This document shows positions 27,180-40,521 of a DNA stretch of 64,000 nucleotides, in pieces. Source of the DNA: Catenulispora sp. EB89. GTDB taxonomy: Bacteria > Actinomycetota > Actinomycetes > Streptomycetales > Catenulisporaceae. The DNA lies in the NCBI RefSeq assembly GCF_041261445.1, contig NZ_JBGCCU010000037.1, positions 1 to 64,000 on the forward strand, read 5' to 3'. The translations under genes were made by a program, and so were the position numbers. Positions within the stretch are counted from its first letter, which is position 1. Every line of letters starts with the position of its first letter. The notes under the pieces are model-generated. The model saw nothing but the letters and a program-made list of their open reading frames with translations. It was not told the DNA's origin and did not search any database.

Positions 27180-27923
27180 ATGAGCGGCGTCATGAAGCGG
27201 ATGAAGCTGGTCGTCGAGGCCAAAGCCAACGCGGCCCTTGAACGCCGCGAAAATCCGGTCGAACAGCTCGACCTGTCCTACGAGAAGCAGCTGGAGCTGC
27301 TGCAGAAGGTGCGCCGCGGCGTCGCGGAGGTGGCGACGAGCCGCAAGCGCCTGGAGATCCAGCTCAAGCAACTGCAGGCGGACTACGACAAGCGCGGCGA
27401 GCAGGCCAAGCGCGCCCTCGAGATCGGCCGCGAAGACCTGGCCCGCGAGGCCCTGGTCCGCCGCGGCCCGCTCCAGCAGCAGATCGAGGACATGACGCAG
27501 CAGTACAACGCCCTGCAGGCAGAAGAGGAAAAGCTCGTCCGAGCCTCCCAGTCCCTGCAGGCCAAGGTCGACGCCTTCCGCACCAAGAAGGAGACGATCA
27601 AGGCCACCTACGCCGCAGCCCAGGCGACCACCCAGATCGGCGAAGCCTTCAGCGGCATCTCCGAGGAGATGGGCGACGTCAACATGGCCATCGAGCGCGC
27701 CGAGAACAAAACGGCCCAACTCCAGGCCCGCGGCGCCGCCCTGGACGAACTCACCGCCTCCGGCGTCCTGAACGACCCCACCGGCTACGGCAAGGACGAC
27801 ATCACGCGCGAACTCGATGCCCTCTCGGCCGGCTCCGGCGTGGAGAACGAGATGGCGCGGCTCCGGAACGAGATCGCGTCCGGCGACGCGAAGAAGCAGA
27901 TCGGGCCGGGGGCCGGGGCCTAG
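27180..27923 (+). CDS. pspA: PspA/IM30 (ESCRT-III-like) membrane-stress protein
   Basis: 247 residues, almost wholly alpha-helical coiled coil (about 30-190), with NPVEQLDLSYEKQLELLQKVRRGVAEVATSRKRLE and QQIEDMTQQYNALQAEEEKL typical of PspA. PspA proteins polymerise on the inner face of the membrane and protect it under envelope stress. Members in this group of actinobacteria have an N-terminus (MSGVMKRMKLVVEAKANAALE) that inserts into lipid. GGGGAG precedes the ATG at 27180. A Gly-rich end closes the protein. The next 1.3 kb hold no gene. Confidence 0.88.
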   Translation: MSGVMKRMKLVVEAKANAALERRENPVEQLDLSYEKQLELLQKVRRGVAEVATSRKRLEIQLKQLQADYDKRGEQAKRALEIGREDLAREALVRRGPLQQQIEDMTQQYNALQAEEEKLVRASQSLQAKVDAFRTKKETIKATYAAAQATTQIGEAFSGISEEMGDVNMAIERAENKTAQLQARGAALDELTASGVLNDPTGYGKDDITRELDALSAGSGVENEMARLRNEIASGDAKKQIGPGAGA

Positions 27924-28411
27924 GCCTCAGCGAACGGTTCGACGGTACGACGATGGCGCGGCGGGCTTCGGCCTACCGCGCTTTCGCTTTTGGGGGCGCT
28001 GGCTGGGGCTTGGTGCGCTGGTTGGTTGCGGTTGCGGCTGATCTGTAGCTTTACAGGCGATTTTCAGGCGCTTCTGACCTATGTGTGGGTGCTGGTAGGT
28101 GCGGTTTGTTTGTGGGTTGACATTCAAGGGCGTTTTCTTACGGCTTCGCACGGGTTTAAGAAGGATCCGCTGGGTGGCGCAGTTCGGTGGTGCCTCGCTG
28201 GTTGCGTTGGCGGCCGGCGGTTGTTCGTGTGCACGACCGCGCACGGGTCCGAGTCACTGCGCACACGTTTGGTCTGGCGGCTGGCGGCCGCGTGTGGTGG
28301 GCACCGAAAGTCAAGGGCAGGGCCTCCGGCGGCGCCTGCGCGGCGAGCGGCACTCGCTCCGGGGAGGGGGGCCGCGCTGTCTGCTGCCGGATGCTGCTTG
28401 TGGTCGCCTGT

Positions 28412-28567
28412 GTCCCGGGTTCCCCGTCGCATCGTCGCCTCACGGAAGCAGACCGGTCCGGTGGTATCAAGTCGGACCCCTGCTGCTGTGGTCCAGCCTC
28501 GTGCGACTTGACACCACCGGCCCGGTCAGCTTGGCTACGCCCGCCGACGCGACGGGGAACCCGGGAC
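28412..28567. repeat. hairpin A of the palindromic element
   Basis: Outer arms of 19 bp are exactly complementary (28412-28430, GTCCCGGGTTCCCCGTCGC, with 28549-28567). Inner arms of 24 bp (28451-28474 and 28504-28527) match at 22 positions. The apical loop contains GCTGCTGTGGTC (28481-28492 region). Confidence 0.85.
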
Positions 28568-28668
28568 AACCCCGCGTGTGGTGTGGACATGGTCCACTCG
28601 GGCGCGTACACCTGCGGGTGGTGACATGGCGTGCCCGAGATGCGGGAATCCTTCCCACAGGTGGGGTT
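28568..28668. repeat. central hairpin B of the palindromic element
   Basis: AACCCC (28568-28573) pairs with GGGGTT (28663-28668), and the stem continues to 14 bp with two mismatches. An inner CTCGGGC/GCCCGAG pair lies at 28597-28603 and 28633-28639. Its centre coincides with the centre of the whole element. Confidence 0.75.
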
Positions 28669-28829
28669 GTCCCGGATCCCTCGTCGCTGTCGGCGGTGCT
28701 TGCACAACCAGCCCGGACTGGCGGTGTCCGGCCGAACGCGACCCGACCACAGCAGCGTGCGATCCGGCTGGACACCGCCAGGCCGGGATGGTTCCCTCCG
28801 GGCGACGACAGCGACGAGGGATCCGGGAC
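28669..28829. repeat. hairpin C of the palindromic element
   Basis: Outer arms of 24 bp are exactly complementary (28669-28692 with 28806-28829). Inner arms (28712-28733 region with 28765-28787 region) carry the CTGGCGGTGTCC/GGACACCGCCAG core. The loop holds GACCACAGCAGC, the reverse complement of the hairpin A loop, so C is an inverted relative of A. Confidence 0.85.
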
Positions 28830-29221
28830 GAGGCGACCAACACACAAACCGCCGCCGACGCGGGGGGTTGGGGATCCCTCAGAGTCTCGAGTGCCCCCGC
28901 CGGAGGCGCCTGCTCTTGACTTTCAGGCACCCACCACACGCGGCCGCGACCCGCCCACCTGACGTGTGCGCAGTGACTCGGACCGGTGCGCGGTCGTGTC
29001 CAGCATTACCCGCCGGCCGCCAGCGCAACCAGCGGCACACCACCGAACTGCGTCCCCCAGCGAGGTCACCAAACCTTAGGCGAAGCCGTAAAAAAGGCTC
29101 TTAAAACCACAGACCAGCCGCCAGCGCGATGCCCAGACCGCCCCGACCATCGCCCACCAAAAACCCCAGCCTCCCCGCAGCACTCCCATCAAGCGCGCGA
29201 AGAAGCCGGGGCCGAACTCAC

Positions 29222-29246
29222 CTCACTCACTCACTCACTCACTCAC
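29222..29246. repeat. CTCA tetranucleotide microsatellite
   Basis: Six tandem CTCA units plus one C, just past the stop of the minus-strand beta-propeller gene. It may vary in copy number by slippage. The rest of 29104-29256 shows nothing recognisable. Confidence 0.85.
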
Positions 29247-29256
29247 CGCAAAACCC

Positions 29257-31395
29257 TCACAGCTTCCAGCTATAAACCAGAATCTTGTTCTTCAAATCAT
29301 CCTCAACCGTCACGTGATAAGTCCCATCCGCCCCCACCGCAGCGTTCAGCCCATACGGAACGTCCACCCACCCCGTAGGCCCGTACGCCGAAGGCGGCCC
29401 CACGATCGCGCTCGGCTCCCACATCCCGACCGCTGAACCGTCCGACGCCTTCAGCACCCACACCAACCCCCGCGTGGCGATCCCGCACACGAAGATGTAC
29501 TCCCCCGCCGGCTGCCAGCTCACCGGGGTCGTGGCCACCGGCTGCACCGTCTCGTCCCACGGCAGCAGGATCTGCCAGGTGGGCGTCGCCGTCGCCGGGT
29601 CCAGGGTGCTCCACTTGTCGTAACGCGCCAGGACCTTGCCGCACTCCTTCCAGTGCGCGTTCTCGAACGGCTGCGCCGCCGTGTATCCGGACACGTACAT
29701 CACGTCCGTCGCCACGTCGTAGTACAGCCGCCGCACCGGCTTGAACGGGGCCGGCAGGGCCGTCGTCACCAGGTGTGCGTAGTCGTAGATCGGGTTGCCG
29801 TGGCTGTCGAAGCCCTGCAACGGATACCGCCGCAGGTTGCGATCGCCGCCCTCCCACACGTCGCCCTTGTCGTCGACGAACCACACCCAGCAGTTGCTCG
29901 GCGCGCTGAGGCCGTTGTTCGTCGTGTACTCGTCCGCTGTGAACGCCCCGTCGCCGTTGGCGTCGCGCCAGATCCACTCGCCGGTGGCGGGTTGGAACGG
30001 CGGCCAGTTCGGGGCGTCGGTGAAGTGCGCCTTGAAGATCGCGGCCGAGGGGACGGCGATCTCGCCCTGCATCCGGTGGATCACCAGCTCGCCGCTGTAC
30101 ATGCCGGTCGTGTACATGTACAGCGTCCCGTTGAAGCGCCGCACGAACGCCGACGTGATGTGGTGCTGGTGCCCGATCATGAACAGCCGCGGGTCCTGCG
30201 GGTACTTCACCGAGTCCAGGGTGTAGCCCATCCACGTCGAGTCGCTGCCCGGCGCCTTGCTGTAGTCCATGCGGTAGTGCGCGTGCGGGCTGTAGATGTC
30301 CAGCGCGTTCGACGCCGGGTCGAAGTCCCCTGACGTCACGAACTCCTGCCCGACCAGCTGCCACACCAGGTTGCCGCTCGGGTCGTACTTGCGCAGCCAG
30401 GTCCCGAACTCGTTCATGCCGACGTACACGTTGCCGGCCGCGTCCCCGCCGACGCCGGAGATCCCCCAGAACTTGTTCGTGTCCGGCACTCCCGGCGTGC
30501 CGCTGCCGATCCCGCCGGGCCGGCCCAGGCTCCTGGCCAGCGTCGGCTTCGGGGAGAGGAGCCCGGTGTACGTGTGCACCTGCCGCAGCGGCCCGTTGTC
30601 GCCGACCAGCAGGTTGCCGTTGACGTCGATCGCCAGCGAGGTCGGCAGCCAGTCGGCGGCCGGACCGGCGATCGTGCCGGGCAGCGCGGTGCCGGTGTTG
30701 GTGAAGCCGAGCACCGTCGCCGGGCCGTTCGCGCCCACGTGCCAGAAGTGGCCGTCGTTGGTGTCGCGGGTGACTCCGGAGACCACCCAGACGTCGCCGC
30801 TCTTCGGGTCGATCGCCACGGCGCCGGGCATGTTCACCGCCCAGGTCCGCACGATCGCGCCGGTCGCGGCGTCGAACACGATGACCCGGTTCTGCACCCG
30901 GTCGGTGGCGACCACCTGTGTGTCGGTCGCGGCGGCCGCGGCCGGCGGGCTGCCGACGGCGAACGTCACCGTGCTCGCGACCCCGGCCAGCGAGAACGCG
31001 GTCAGCCCGTTGCCGACCGTCAGGAAAGCGTTCTTGCTGTTCACCGCCACCGCGTCGCCGTTCGCGCTGTGGCTGTTGCCGACGACCTTGCCGTCCTTGT
31101 AGATCCCGGCCTCATCGCCGCCCTCGTCCCAGAAGGAGTTGGTGTAGACGGTGCCGTCGGCCGTGACGGCGATGTTGAACAGGAAGTCCTGCATCCACTG
31201 CGTGGCGCCGGCGTACGTGTTCCCCACCCACGAGGTGGTGACGTTCAGAGTCGGGAAGGTGGCGCCGGCGGCGGCCGGCGCCGCCTGGGCTGTGGCTGTC
31301 TCACCGAGCAGGGCCGTCGCGACCCCGCCCGCGATCACCGCACCGGCGCTGCTCACAATGAGCCGCCGACGCGTCATTCCCTTCGAATCCTCCAT
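29257..31395 (-). CDS. Tat-exported beta-propeller protein (NHL/SMP-30-like)
   Basis: 712 residues. Residues 1-40 carry a twin-arginine signal (TRRRLIVSSAGAV, then a hydrophobic stretch and AQA). The mature protein is built of propeller blades (DGTVYTNSFWDEGG, NRVIVFDAATGAIVRTW, GNLLVGDNGPLRQVHTYTG, GNVYVGMNEFGTWLRKYDPSG) and includes an EF-hand-like DANGDGAFTADE loop near residue 495. No catalytic motif of a known glycosidase or lyase is evident. The ATG at 31395 has GGGAGC upstream; an earlier ATG would hide the Tat signal. A LacI-type operator overlaps its promoter region, tying it to the glycan locus. It may bind or modify extracellular saccharides. Confidence 0.78.
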   Translation of the reverse strand: MEDSKGMTRRRLIVSSAGAVIAGGVATALLGETATAQAAPAAAGATFPTLNVTTSWVGNTYAGATQWMQDFLFNIAVTADGTVYTNSFWDEGGDEAGIYKDGKVVGNSHSANGDAVAVNSKNAFLTVGNGLTAFSLAGVASTVTFAVGSPPAAAAATDTQVVATDRVQNRVIVFDAATGAIVRTWAVNMPGAVAIDPKSGDVWVVSGVTRDTNDGHFWHVGANGPATVLGFTNTGTALPGTIAGPAADWLPTSLAIDVNGNLLVGDNGPLRQVHTYTGLLSPKPTLARSLGRPGGIGSGTPGVPDTNKFWGISGVGGDAAGNVYVGMNEFGTWLRKYDPSGNLVWQLVGQEFVTSGDFDPASNALDIYSPHAHYRMDYSKAPGSDSTWMGYTLDSVKYPQDPRLFMIGHQHHITSAFVRRFNGTLYMYTTGMYSGELVIHRMQGEIAVPSAAIFKAHFTDAPNWPPFQPATGEWIWRDANGDGAFTADEYTTNNGLSAPSNCWVWFVDDKGDVWEGGDRNLRRYPLQGFDSHGNPIYDYAHLVTTALPAPFKPVRRLYYDVATDVMYVSGYTAAQPFENAHWKECGKVLARYDKWSTLDPATATPTWQILLPWDETVQPVATTPVSWQPAGEYIFVCGIATRGLVWVLKASDGSAVGMWEPSAIVGPPSAYGPTGWVDVPYGLNAAVGADGTYHVTVEDDLKNKILVYSWKL

Positions 31396-31415
31396 GCCAA
31401 GCTCCCTAGAACGAC

Positions 31416-31435
31416 TGTAAAGTGAGCGTTCACTT
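31416..31435. promoter_or_regulatory. LacI-type operator, copy 1
   Basis: The 20-mer TGTAAAGTGAGCGTTCACTT contains the 16-bp palindrome AAGTGAGCGTTCACTT, centred on CG as LacI-family sites are. It lies 21-40 bp before the start of the propeller gene and shares 17 identical bases with copy 2. Confidence 0.7.
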
Positions 31436-31473
31436 GAGGGCACTGACGAAGGTAGGTTCGAGCGACCCTACTG

Positions 31474-36648
<5,175 letters not shown>

Positions 36649-36656
36649 CGACACGA

Positions 36657-36668
36657 GACAACGTAGGC
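36657..36668. promoter_or_regulatory. candidate operator of the second LacI regulator (self)
   Basis: GACAACGTAGGC matches GACAACGTTGTC at 10 of 12 positions and lies shortly after a TACAGT -10-like hexamer (36641-36646), upstream of the second LacI gene. Confidence 0.45.
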
Positions 36669-36715
36669 ACCGGGCCCGGCGCCGTGTCGCCGGAAGGAAC
36701 CGGACCGCCTTGAGC

Positions 36716-37732
36716 ATGAGCACGCCCAGCGCGGGCGGGGAAGCACGCCGCCCGACGATGGCGGACGTGGCACGGATCGCGGGCGTCAGCCTGAAGACCG
36801 TCTCGCGGGTGGTGAACAACGTGCCCACCGTGGACCCCCAGCTGGTGGTCAAGGTCAACGCCGCCGTCGCCGAGCTCGGCTTCCGCCGCAACGACATGGC
36901 CCGCAACCTGCGGGCCGGCAGCAGTTCGGCGACGGTGGGCCTGCTCATCGAGGACCTGGGGAACCCGTTCTACGCCGGGATAGCCGCGGCCGCGGCGCAG
37001 TACGCGCTGGACCGCGACACCCTGCTGATCACGGCCAGCTCCGAGGAGGACGCCGACCGCGAGCGCAAGCTGCTGCTGGAGCTGTGCGAGCGGCGCGTGG
37101 ACGGGCTGCTGGTGGTCCCGGCGGCCGACGCCGACCACGTCTACCTGCGCCCGGAGATCGAGCGCGGCACGCCGATCGTGTTCCTGGACCGGCCGCCGCG
37201 CAACCTGCGCGCGGACACGGTGCTGATCGACAACGCGGCCGGCGCCCGCACGGCGATCGAGCACCTGGCCGCCGCCGGGCACACCCGGATCGGGGTGGTC
37301 TCGGACTGGCTGAGCATCTCCACCATGGCCGAGCGGCTGGCGGCGGCGGAGAAGGCGCTGGAACAGGCCGGGCTGCCCTATCGGCCGGACCTGATCAAGT
37401 ACGGCGTGCACACCGTCGCCGACGCCACGGCGGCGGTGAACGCGATGCTCGACGGTCCCGAGCCGCCGACCGCGGTGTTCGCGCTGAACAACCGGCTGGT
37501 GCTCGGCGCGCTCGGCGCGCTGGGCGGCCGGTCGGCGAAGGTGGAGCTGGTCGGGTTCGACGACTTCGAGACCGCCGCGTTCGTGCCGTATCCGCTGACC
37601 GTGGTCTCCTACGACGTCCGCGAGATCGGACGCATCGGGGCCCAGCTGCTGTTCGACCGGATCGCCGGGGACCGGTCACGGCCCAAGACGATCGTGGTTC
37701 CGACCGAGCTGGTAGTGCGCAGCGCCGGCTGA
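36716..37732 (+). CDS. LacI-family transcriptional regulator (second)
   Basis: 338 residues. HTH and hinge: MADVARIAGVSLKTVSRVVNNVPTVDPQLVVKV, then GFRRNDMARNLRAG. The sugar-binding core spans about 70-335, with VGLLIEDLGNPFYAGI and VELVGFDDFETAAFVPYPLTVV. A TTG at 36710 would add two residues and is nearer to the GGAAGGAA ribosome site, so the exact start is open. GACAACGTTGTC-type sites upstream of itself and between the next two divergent genes are its probable targets. Confidence 0.92.
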   Translation: MSTPSAGGEARRPTMADVARIAGVSLKTVSRVVNNVPTVDPQLVVKVNAAVAELGFRRNDMARNLRAGSSSATVGLLIEDLGNPFYAGIAAAAAQYALDRDTLLITASSEEDADRERKLLLELCERRVDGLLVVPAADADHVYLRPEIERGTPIVFLDRPPRNLRADTVLIDNAAGARTAIEHLAAAGHTRIGVVSDWLSISTMAERLAAAEKALEQAGLPYRPDLIKYGVHTVADATAAVNAMLDGPEPPTAVFALNNRLVLGALGALGGRSAKVELVGFDDFETAAFVPYPLTVVSYDVREIGRIGAQLLFDRIAGDRSRPKTIVVPTELVVRSAG

Positions 37733-37772
37733 AACCGGCACGGCGTAGCCGACGCGCGCACTCTCGATTAAA

Positions 37773-38624
37773 TCAGACCTCGAATATACCTGCCGGCACT
37801 CCGCACACTCCGACGTCGACGGCGAAAACCGAGCCCGCCAAAGGCTCGCGAGCTGCGTCGGTACCTTCAATGGCCGAAGTCACGAAGAGTACACCGTCCG
37901 CGCCGAACGCGCACGATGAAGGTTGCGAGACCGGGAAACGCACGGTGGCGAGTCGGCGGCCGCGCGGATCGTATCGCCGCACTTCAGCGGCGCCCCAGAC
38001 GGCGAGCCACAGGCAACCGTCCTCGTCGACGCACAGTCCGTCCGGCAGCCCGCCGTCGATGTGTATCAGTTCCCTGAGAGTGCCGAGCGTTCCGGTGTGC
38101 ACGTCGAATTCGGCCGTCAACACCACGTGCCGCATGCTGTCGGCCAGGTAGAAGACGGTGTCGTCGGGGCTCCAGCCCAGGCCGTTCGGCAACGTCAGTC
38201 CTTCAACCACGGTTCGGACTCCGTGCTGCGGGTCCCAGCAATGCAGCGCTCCGCGACCCGGATCGAAGGACAGTTCCGTGCTGCCTGCCCAGAAACGTCC
38301 TGCTGAGTCGCACTTGGCGTCGTTCATCCGCAACGCCGGATCAGCCAGCACTGGATGCTCGACGGAGAAGTCGCCGTCCGGTCTCAGTGTCCCGAAACCC
38401 TTCGCACACGCCGCGACCCAGCCTCCGCCGCGCCGCGGAGCCACCGCGCCGAGGCTCATCCCGATCCTCGTGATCTCTGTCGCGGGACCGGGTTCCCACA
38501 GGTCAGCCTCCATCAGCCGGCCCTGCGGGATGTCCACGAAGACCAGGCGTCCGGCCGCCTGCTCGACCACCGGCCCCTCCCCGACCTGAGCGTCGCAGGG
38601 GGCGAATATCTCTGGGCTGAACAT
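37773..38624 (-). CDS. SMP-30/gluconolactonase-family lactonase
   Basis: 283 residues forming a six-bladed propeller. Metal ligands can be read: Glu in VGEGPVVE near the start, Asn in RMNDAKCDSAGRFWAGS, Asn in LPNGLGWSPDD, and Asp in LPDGLCVDEDG. Family members open sugar or aldaro-lactones using one divalent metal. In this locus the natural substrate would be the lactone made by the uronate dehydrogenase at 51912. It is divergent from the alpha-galactosidase gene, with a perfect LacI-type palindrome between them. Confidence 0.88.
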   Translation of the reverse strand: MFSPEIFAPCDAQVGEGPVVEQAAGRLVFVDIPQGRLMEADLWEPGPATEITRIGMSLGAVAPRRGGGWVAACAKGFGTLRPDGDFSVEHPVLADPALRMNDAKCDSAGRFWAGSTELSFDPGRGALHCWDPQHGVRTVVEGLTLPNGLGWSPDDTVFYLADSMRHVVLTAEFDVHTGTLGTLRELIHIDGGLPDGLCVDEDGCLWLAVWGAAEVRRYDPRGRRLATVRFPVSQPSSCAFGADGVLFVTSAIEGTDAAREPLAGSVFAVDVGVCGVPAGIFEV

Positions 38625-38659
38625 CGGAATGCGCTTTCCTTTCCTTCGCTGAAACTCTG

Positions 38660-38671
38660 GACAACGTTGTC
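38660..38671. promoter_or_regulatory. LacI-type operator GACAACGTTGTC
   Basis: A perfect 12-bp palindrome centred on CG, 36 bp from the lactonase start and 45 bp from the alpha-galactosidase start. It is the probable master operator for the long plus-strand transcription unit. Confidence 0.7.
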
Positions 38672-38715
38672 TCGGCGTGACTATGGTTCCAGCCAATCCC
38701 TTGAGAGGAACAGTG

Positions 38716-40491
38716 ATGACCTCCCTTCCCGACCCGCGTCGGCTGTGGAACGACGGTAGCGCCGTTGAGGTGCGAGGTACCGTCGTCACACGGTTGACTC
38801 CGGGCGCGGAACCGGTCCTCACCGCGGAATCCGAGGGCGGTGTCGTCGAGCTCGCCGGTGGGATGCCGGGGACAACGTTGGTACGCCTGGACATCCCGCT
38901 CGGCGGCGCCGTCGGCTACTGGCACCCGGCCGCCGGCTGGGACCGCCACCTGGCCGCGGACTGGATGACCGGCTGGCGCGCGGTCGGCCTGTTCGACTCG
39001 GCGCCGCTGGGTTGTCTCTACGACGCCGCTGGAAACTCGCTGCTCGCTTACGCCACCGACCGTCTGGTCGCGACCACGCACGTGAGGTTCGGCGTCGGGG
39101 AGCGCACCGGCCGGTTCGGGATCTGGCTGGCCGTGGACCTGGAGCCCGGCGAGGTCTGCCGGATCCGAATAGCCGGTCCCGGACAGCCGCACGCCGACGC
39201 GCTGCGCGACCTGGCGCGCTGGCAGGCCTCTGAGACACCGTTGCCTGTGCCGGACGCCGGCCGGACCGCGACCTACTCCACCTGGTACTCCTACCACCAA
39301 GACGTGAGCGCGTCGGCGATCGAGGCCGAGGCCAAGCTGGCCGCCGAGGCAGGGTGCGGACTCCTCATCCTCGACGACGGCTGGCAGCGCGGCGGCACCG
39401 GCGGCGGCTACTCCGGCTGCGGCGACTGGGAGCCGGACTCCGAGAAGTTCCCCGACTTCGCCGCGCACGTCGCCGAGATCCACCAGACCGGGCTGAAGTA
39501 CATGGCCTGGATCGCGCCGTTGTTGCTCGGCCAGAACAGCGCGGCAAGCAGAACACTCGCCGAGCTCGCGCCGCACGCCCGGCCCGAATGGCGGTGCCAC
39601 GTCCTGGATCCGCGCCACGCCCGGGTCCGCGAGTTCGTCGTCGAGAGCTGCGCGCGCTTGATCGAGGAGTACGGACTCGACGGCCTGAAGATGGATTTCC
39701 TGGACTCCGCCTCGGCGTACGCGAGTGAGATGTACGCGGACACGGCCGCCGAGGACTGGATCCCGGACGTCGGCACCGCGATGCACACGATGCTCGCCGC
39801 CCTGCGCGACCGGCTCCGCGCCGTACGCGGTACCGATTTCCTCATCGAGTTCCGTCAGCCGTACACGGGCCCTGCGATGCTCGAGTACGCCAACCTGCTG
39901 CGCGCCAGCGACTGCCCGGCCGACGCGGTCGCCAACCGCGTGAAGTCCCTGGACCTGGCGCTGCTCGCGCCGGACGCCGCGATCCACTCCGACATGCTGA
40001 TGTGGGACGCGACCGGCACCCCGGAGCAGGCCGCCCGGCAGCTGCTGGCGGTCCTGCACACCATCCCGCAGCTCTCGATGCGGCTCGGCGACCTGCCCGC
40101 CGAGCACCGCGCCATGACCGCCTTCTGGCTCGGCTTCTGGCGCGAGCGCCGCGAGCTGCTGACCCGCGGCCGACTGCGCGCCAGCCGTCCCGACGAGCTC
40201 TACTCCCTGGTGACCGCGTCCGACGCCGAGCGCGTCGTGGCGGTCCTGCACAGCGCACAGCACCTGGTCCCGCTCGCCCTGCGCGGGCTCCGCGAGGCCG
40301 CTGTGGTCAACGCCACCGGCGGCGACCGGATCGTCCTCGACCTCTCGCACCAAGCCGACGTGCGCCTGACCGTGTCAGACGCCTGCGGTCGCACCGTCCG
40401 CATGGAGACCACACGCCTCGCCCTCGGGCCGTTCTCCGTCGCGGTTCCCCCTTCCGGCCTGTGCCTGATCACGCTGATCGCAGAGGCCTGA
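38716..40491 (+). CDS. GH36-type alpha-galactosidase
   Basis: 591 residues. An N-terminal beta-sandwich (about 1-180) precedes a TIM barrel (about 190-470) with LLILDDGWQ, the nucleophile D327 in LKMDFLD and the acid/base D399 in RASDCPADA, then a C-terminal beta domain. It is shorter than the 700-residue LacZ-like GH36 enzymes but has the same motif order. No signal, so it works on imported saccharides. GAGAGGAA precedes ATG 38716; a GTG three bases upstream is also in frame. It is the first gene of a ten-gene plus-strand run. Confidence 0.82.
   Translation: MTSLPDPRRLWNDGSAVEVRGTVVTRLTPGAEPVLTAESEGGVVELAGGMPGTTLVRLDIPLGGAVGYWHPAAGWDRHLAADWMTGWRAVGLFDSAPLGCLYDAAGNSLLAYATDRLVATTHVRFGVGERTGRFGIWLAVDLEPGEVCRIRIAGPGQPHADALRDLARWQASETPLPVPDAGRTATYSTWYSYHQDVSASAIEAEAKLAAEAGCGLLILDDGWQRGGTGGGYSGCGDWEPDSEKFPDFAAHVAEIHQTGLKYMAWIAPLLLGQNSAASRTLAELAPHARPEWRCHVLDPRHARVREFVVESCARLIEEYGLDGLKMDFLDSASAYASEMYADTAAEDWIPDVGTAMHTMLAALRDRLRAVRGTDFLIEFRQPYTGPAMLEYANLLRASDCPADAVANRVKSLDLALLAPDAAIHSDMLMWDATGTPEQAARQLLAVLHTIPQLSMRLGDLPAEHRAMTAFWLGFWRERRELLTRGRLRASRPDELYSLVTASDAERVVAVLHSAQHLVPLALRGLREAAVVNATGGDRIVLDLSHQADVRLTVSDACGRTVRMETTRLALGPFSVAVPPSGLCLITLIAEA
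38871..38882. promoter_or_regulatory. intragenic half-matched LacI operator
   Basis: GACAACGTTGGT inside the alpha-galactosidase gene matches the palindrome at 38660 in 10 of 12 positions. At 211 bp distance it could act as an auxiliary site for DNA looping, or be chance. Confidence 0.3.
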
Positions 40492-40521
40492 AAACCCCTT
40501 CCTTCCACGGAGGCCCGAGAA

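Larger units (their letters stand above)
28131..29103. repeat. about 970-bp palindrome enclosing three abutting hairpins
   Basis: The arm 28131-28335 reappears reverse-complemented at 28899-29103 at roughly 80 percent identity by eye, with an exact 23-bp block (28246-28268 against 28962-28984), an 18-bp block around the GCGGCCGCGTGTGGTGGG segment, and a shared TTACGGCTTCGC near the outer ends. Between the arms lie hairpins A, B and C, which touch without a spare base. The whole is symmetric about position 28617. Open frames here occur in all six frames and none looks like protein. No transposase, target duplication or known RNA family was recognised. Confidence 0.8.

Noticed and set aside
28131-29103. 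Calling the palindrome a Streptomyces-type telomere
   Set aside because: Telomeric palindromes lie at replicon ends, whereas here ordinary genes flank both sides; the likeness is only in having several adjacent hairpins.
29222-29246. CTCA repeats as a possible CRISPR-like array
   Set aside because: Units are 4 bp with no spacers; it is a microsatellite.
27990-29378. Several long open frames on both strands over the palindromic element
   Set aside because: All six frames are open for long stretches, the proteins are mirror images of one another because of the inverted repeat, and none shows domain-like sequence or a ribosome site.
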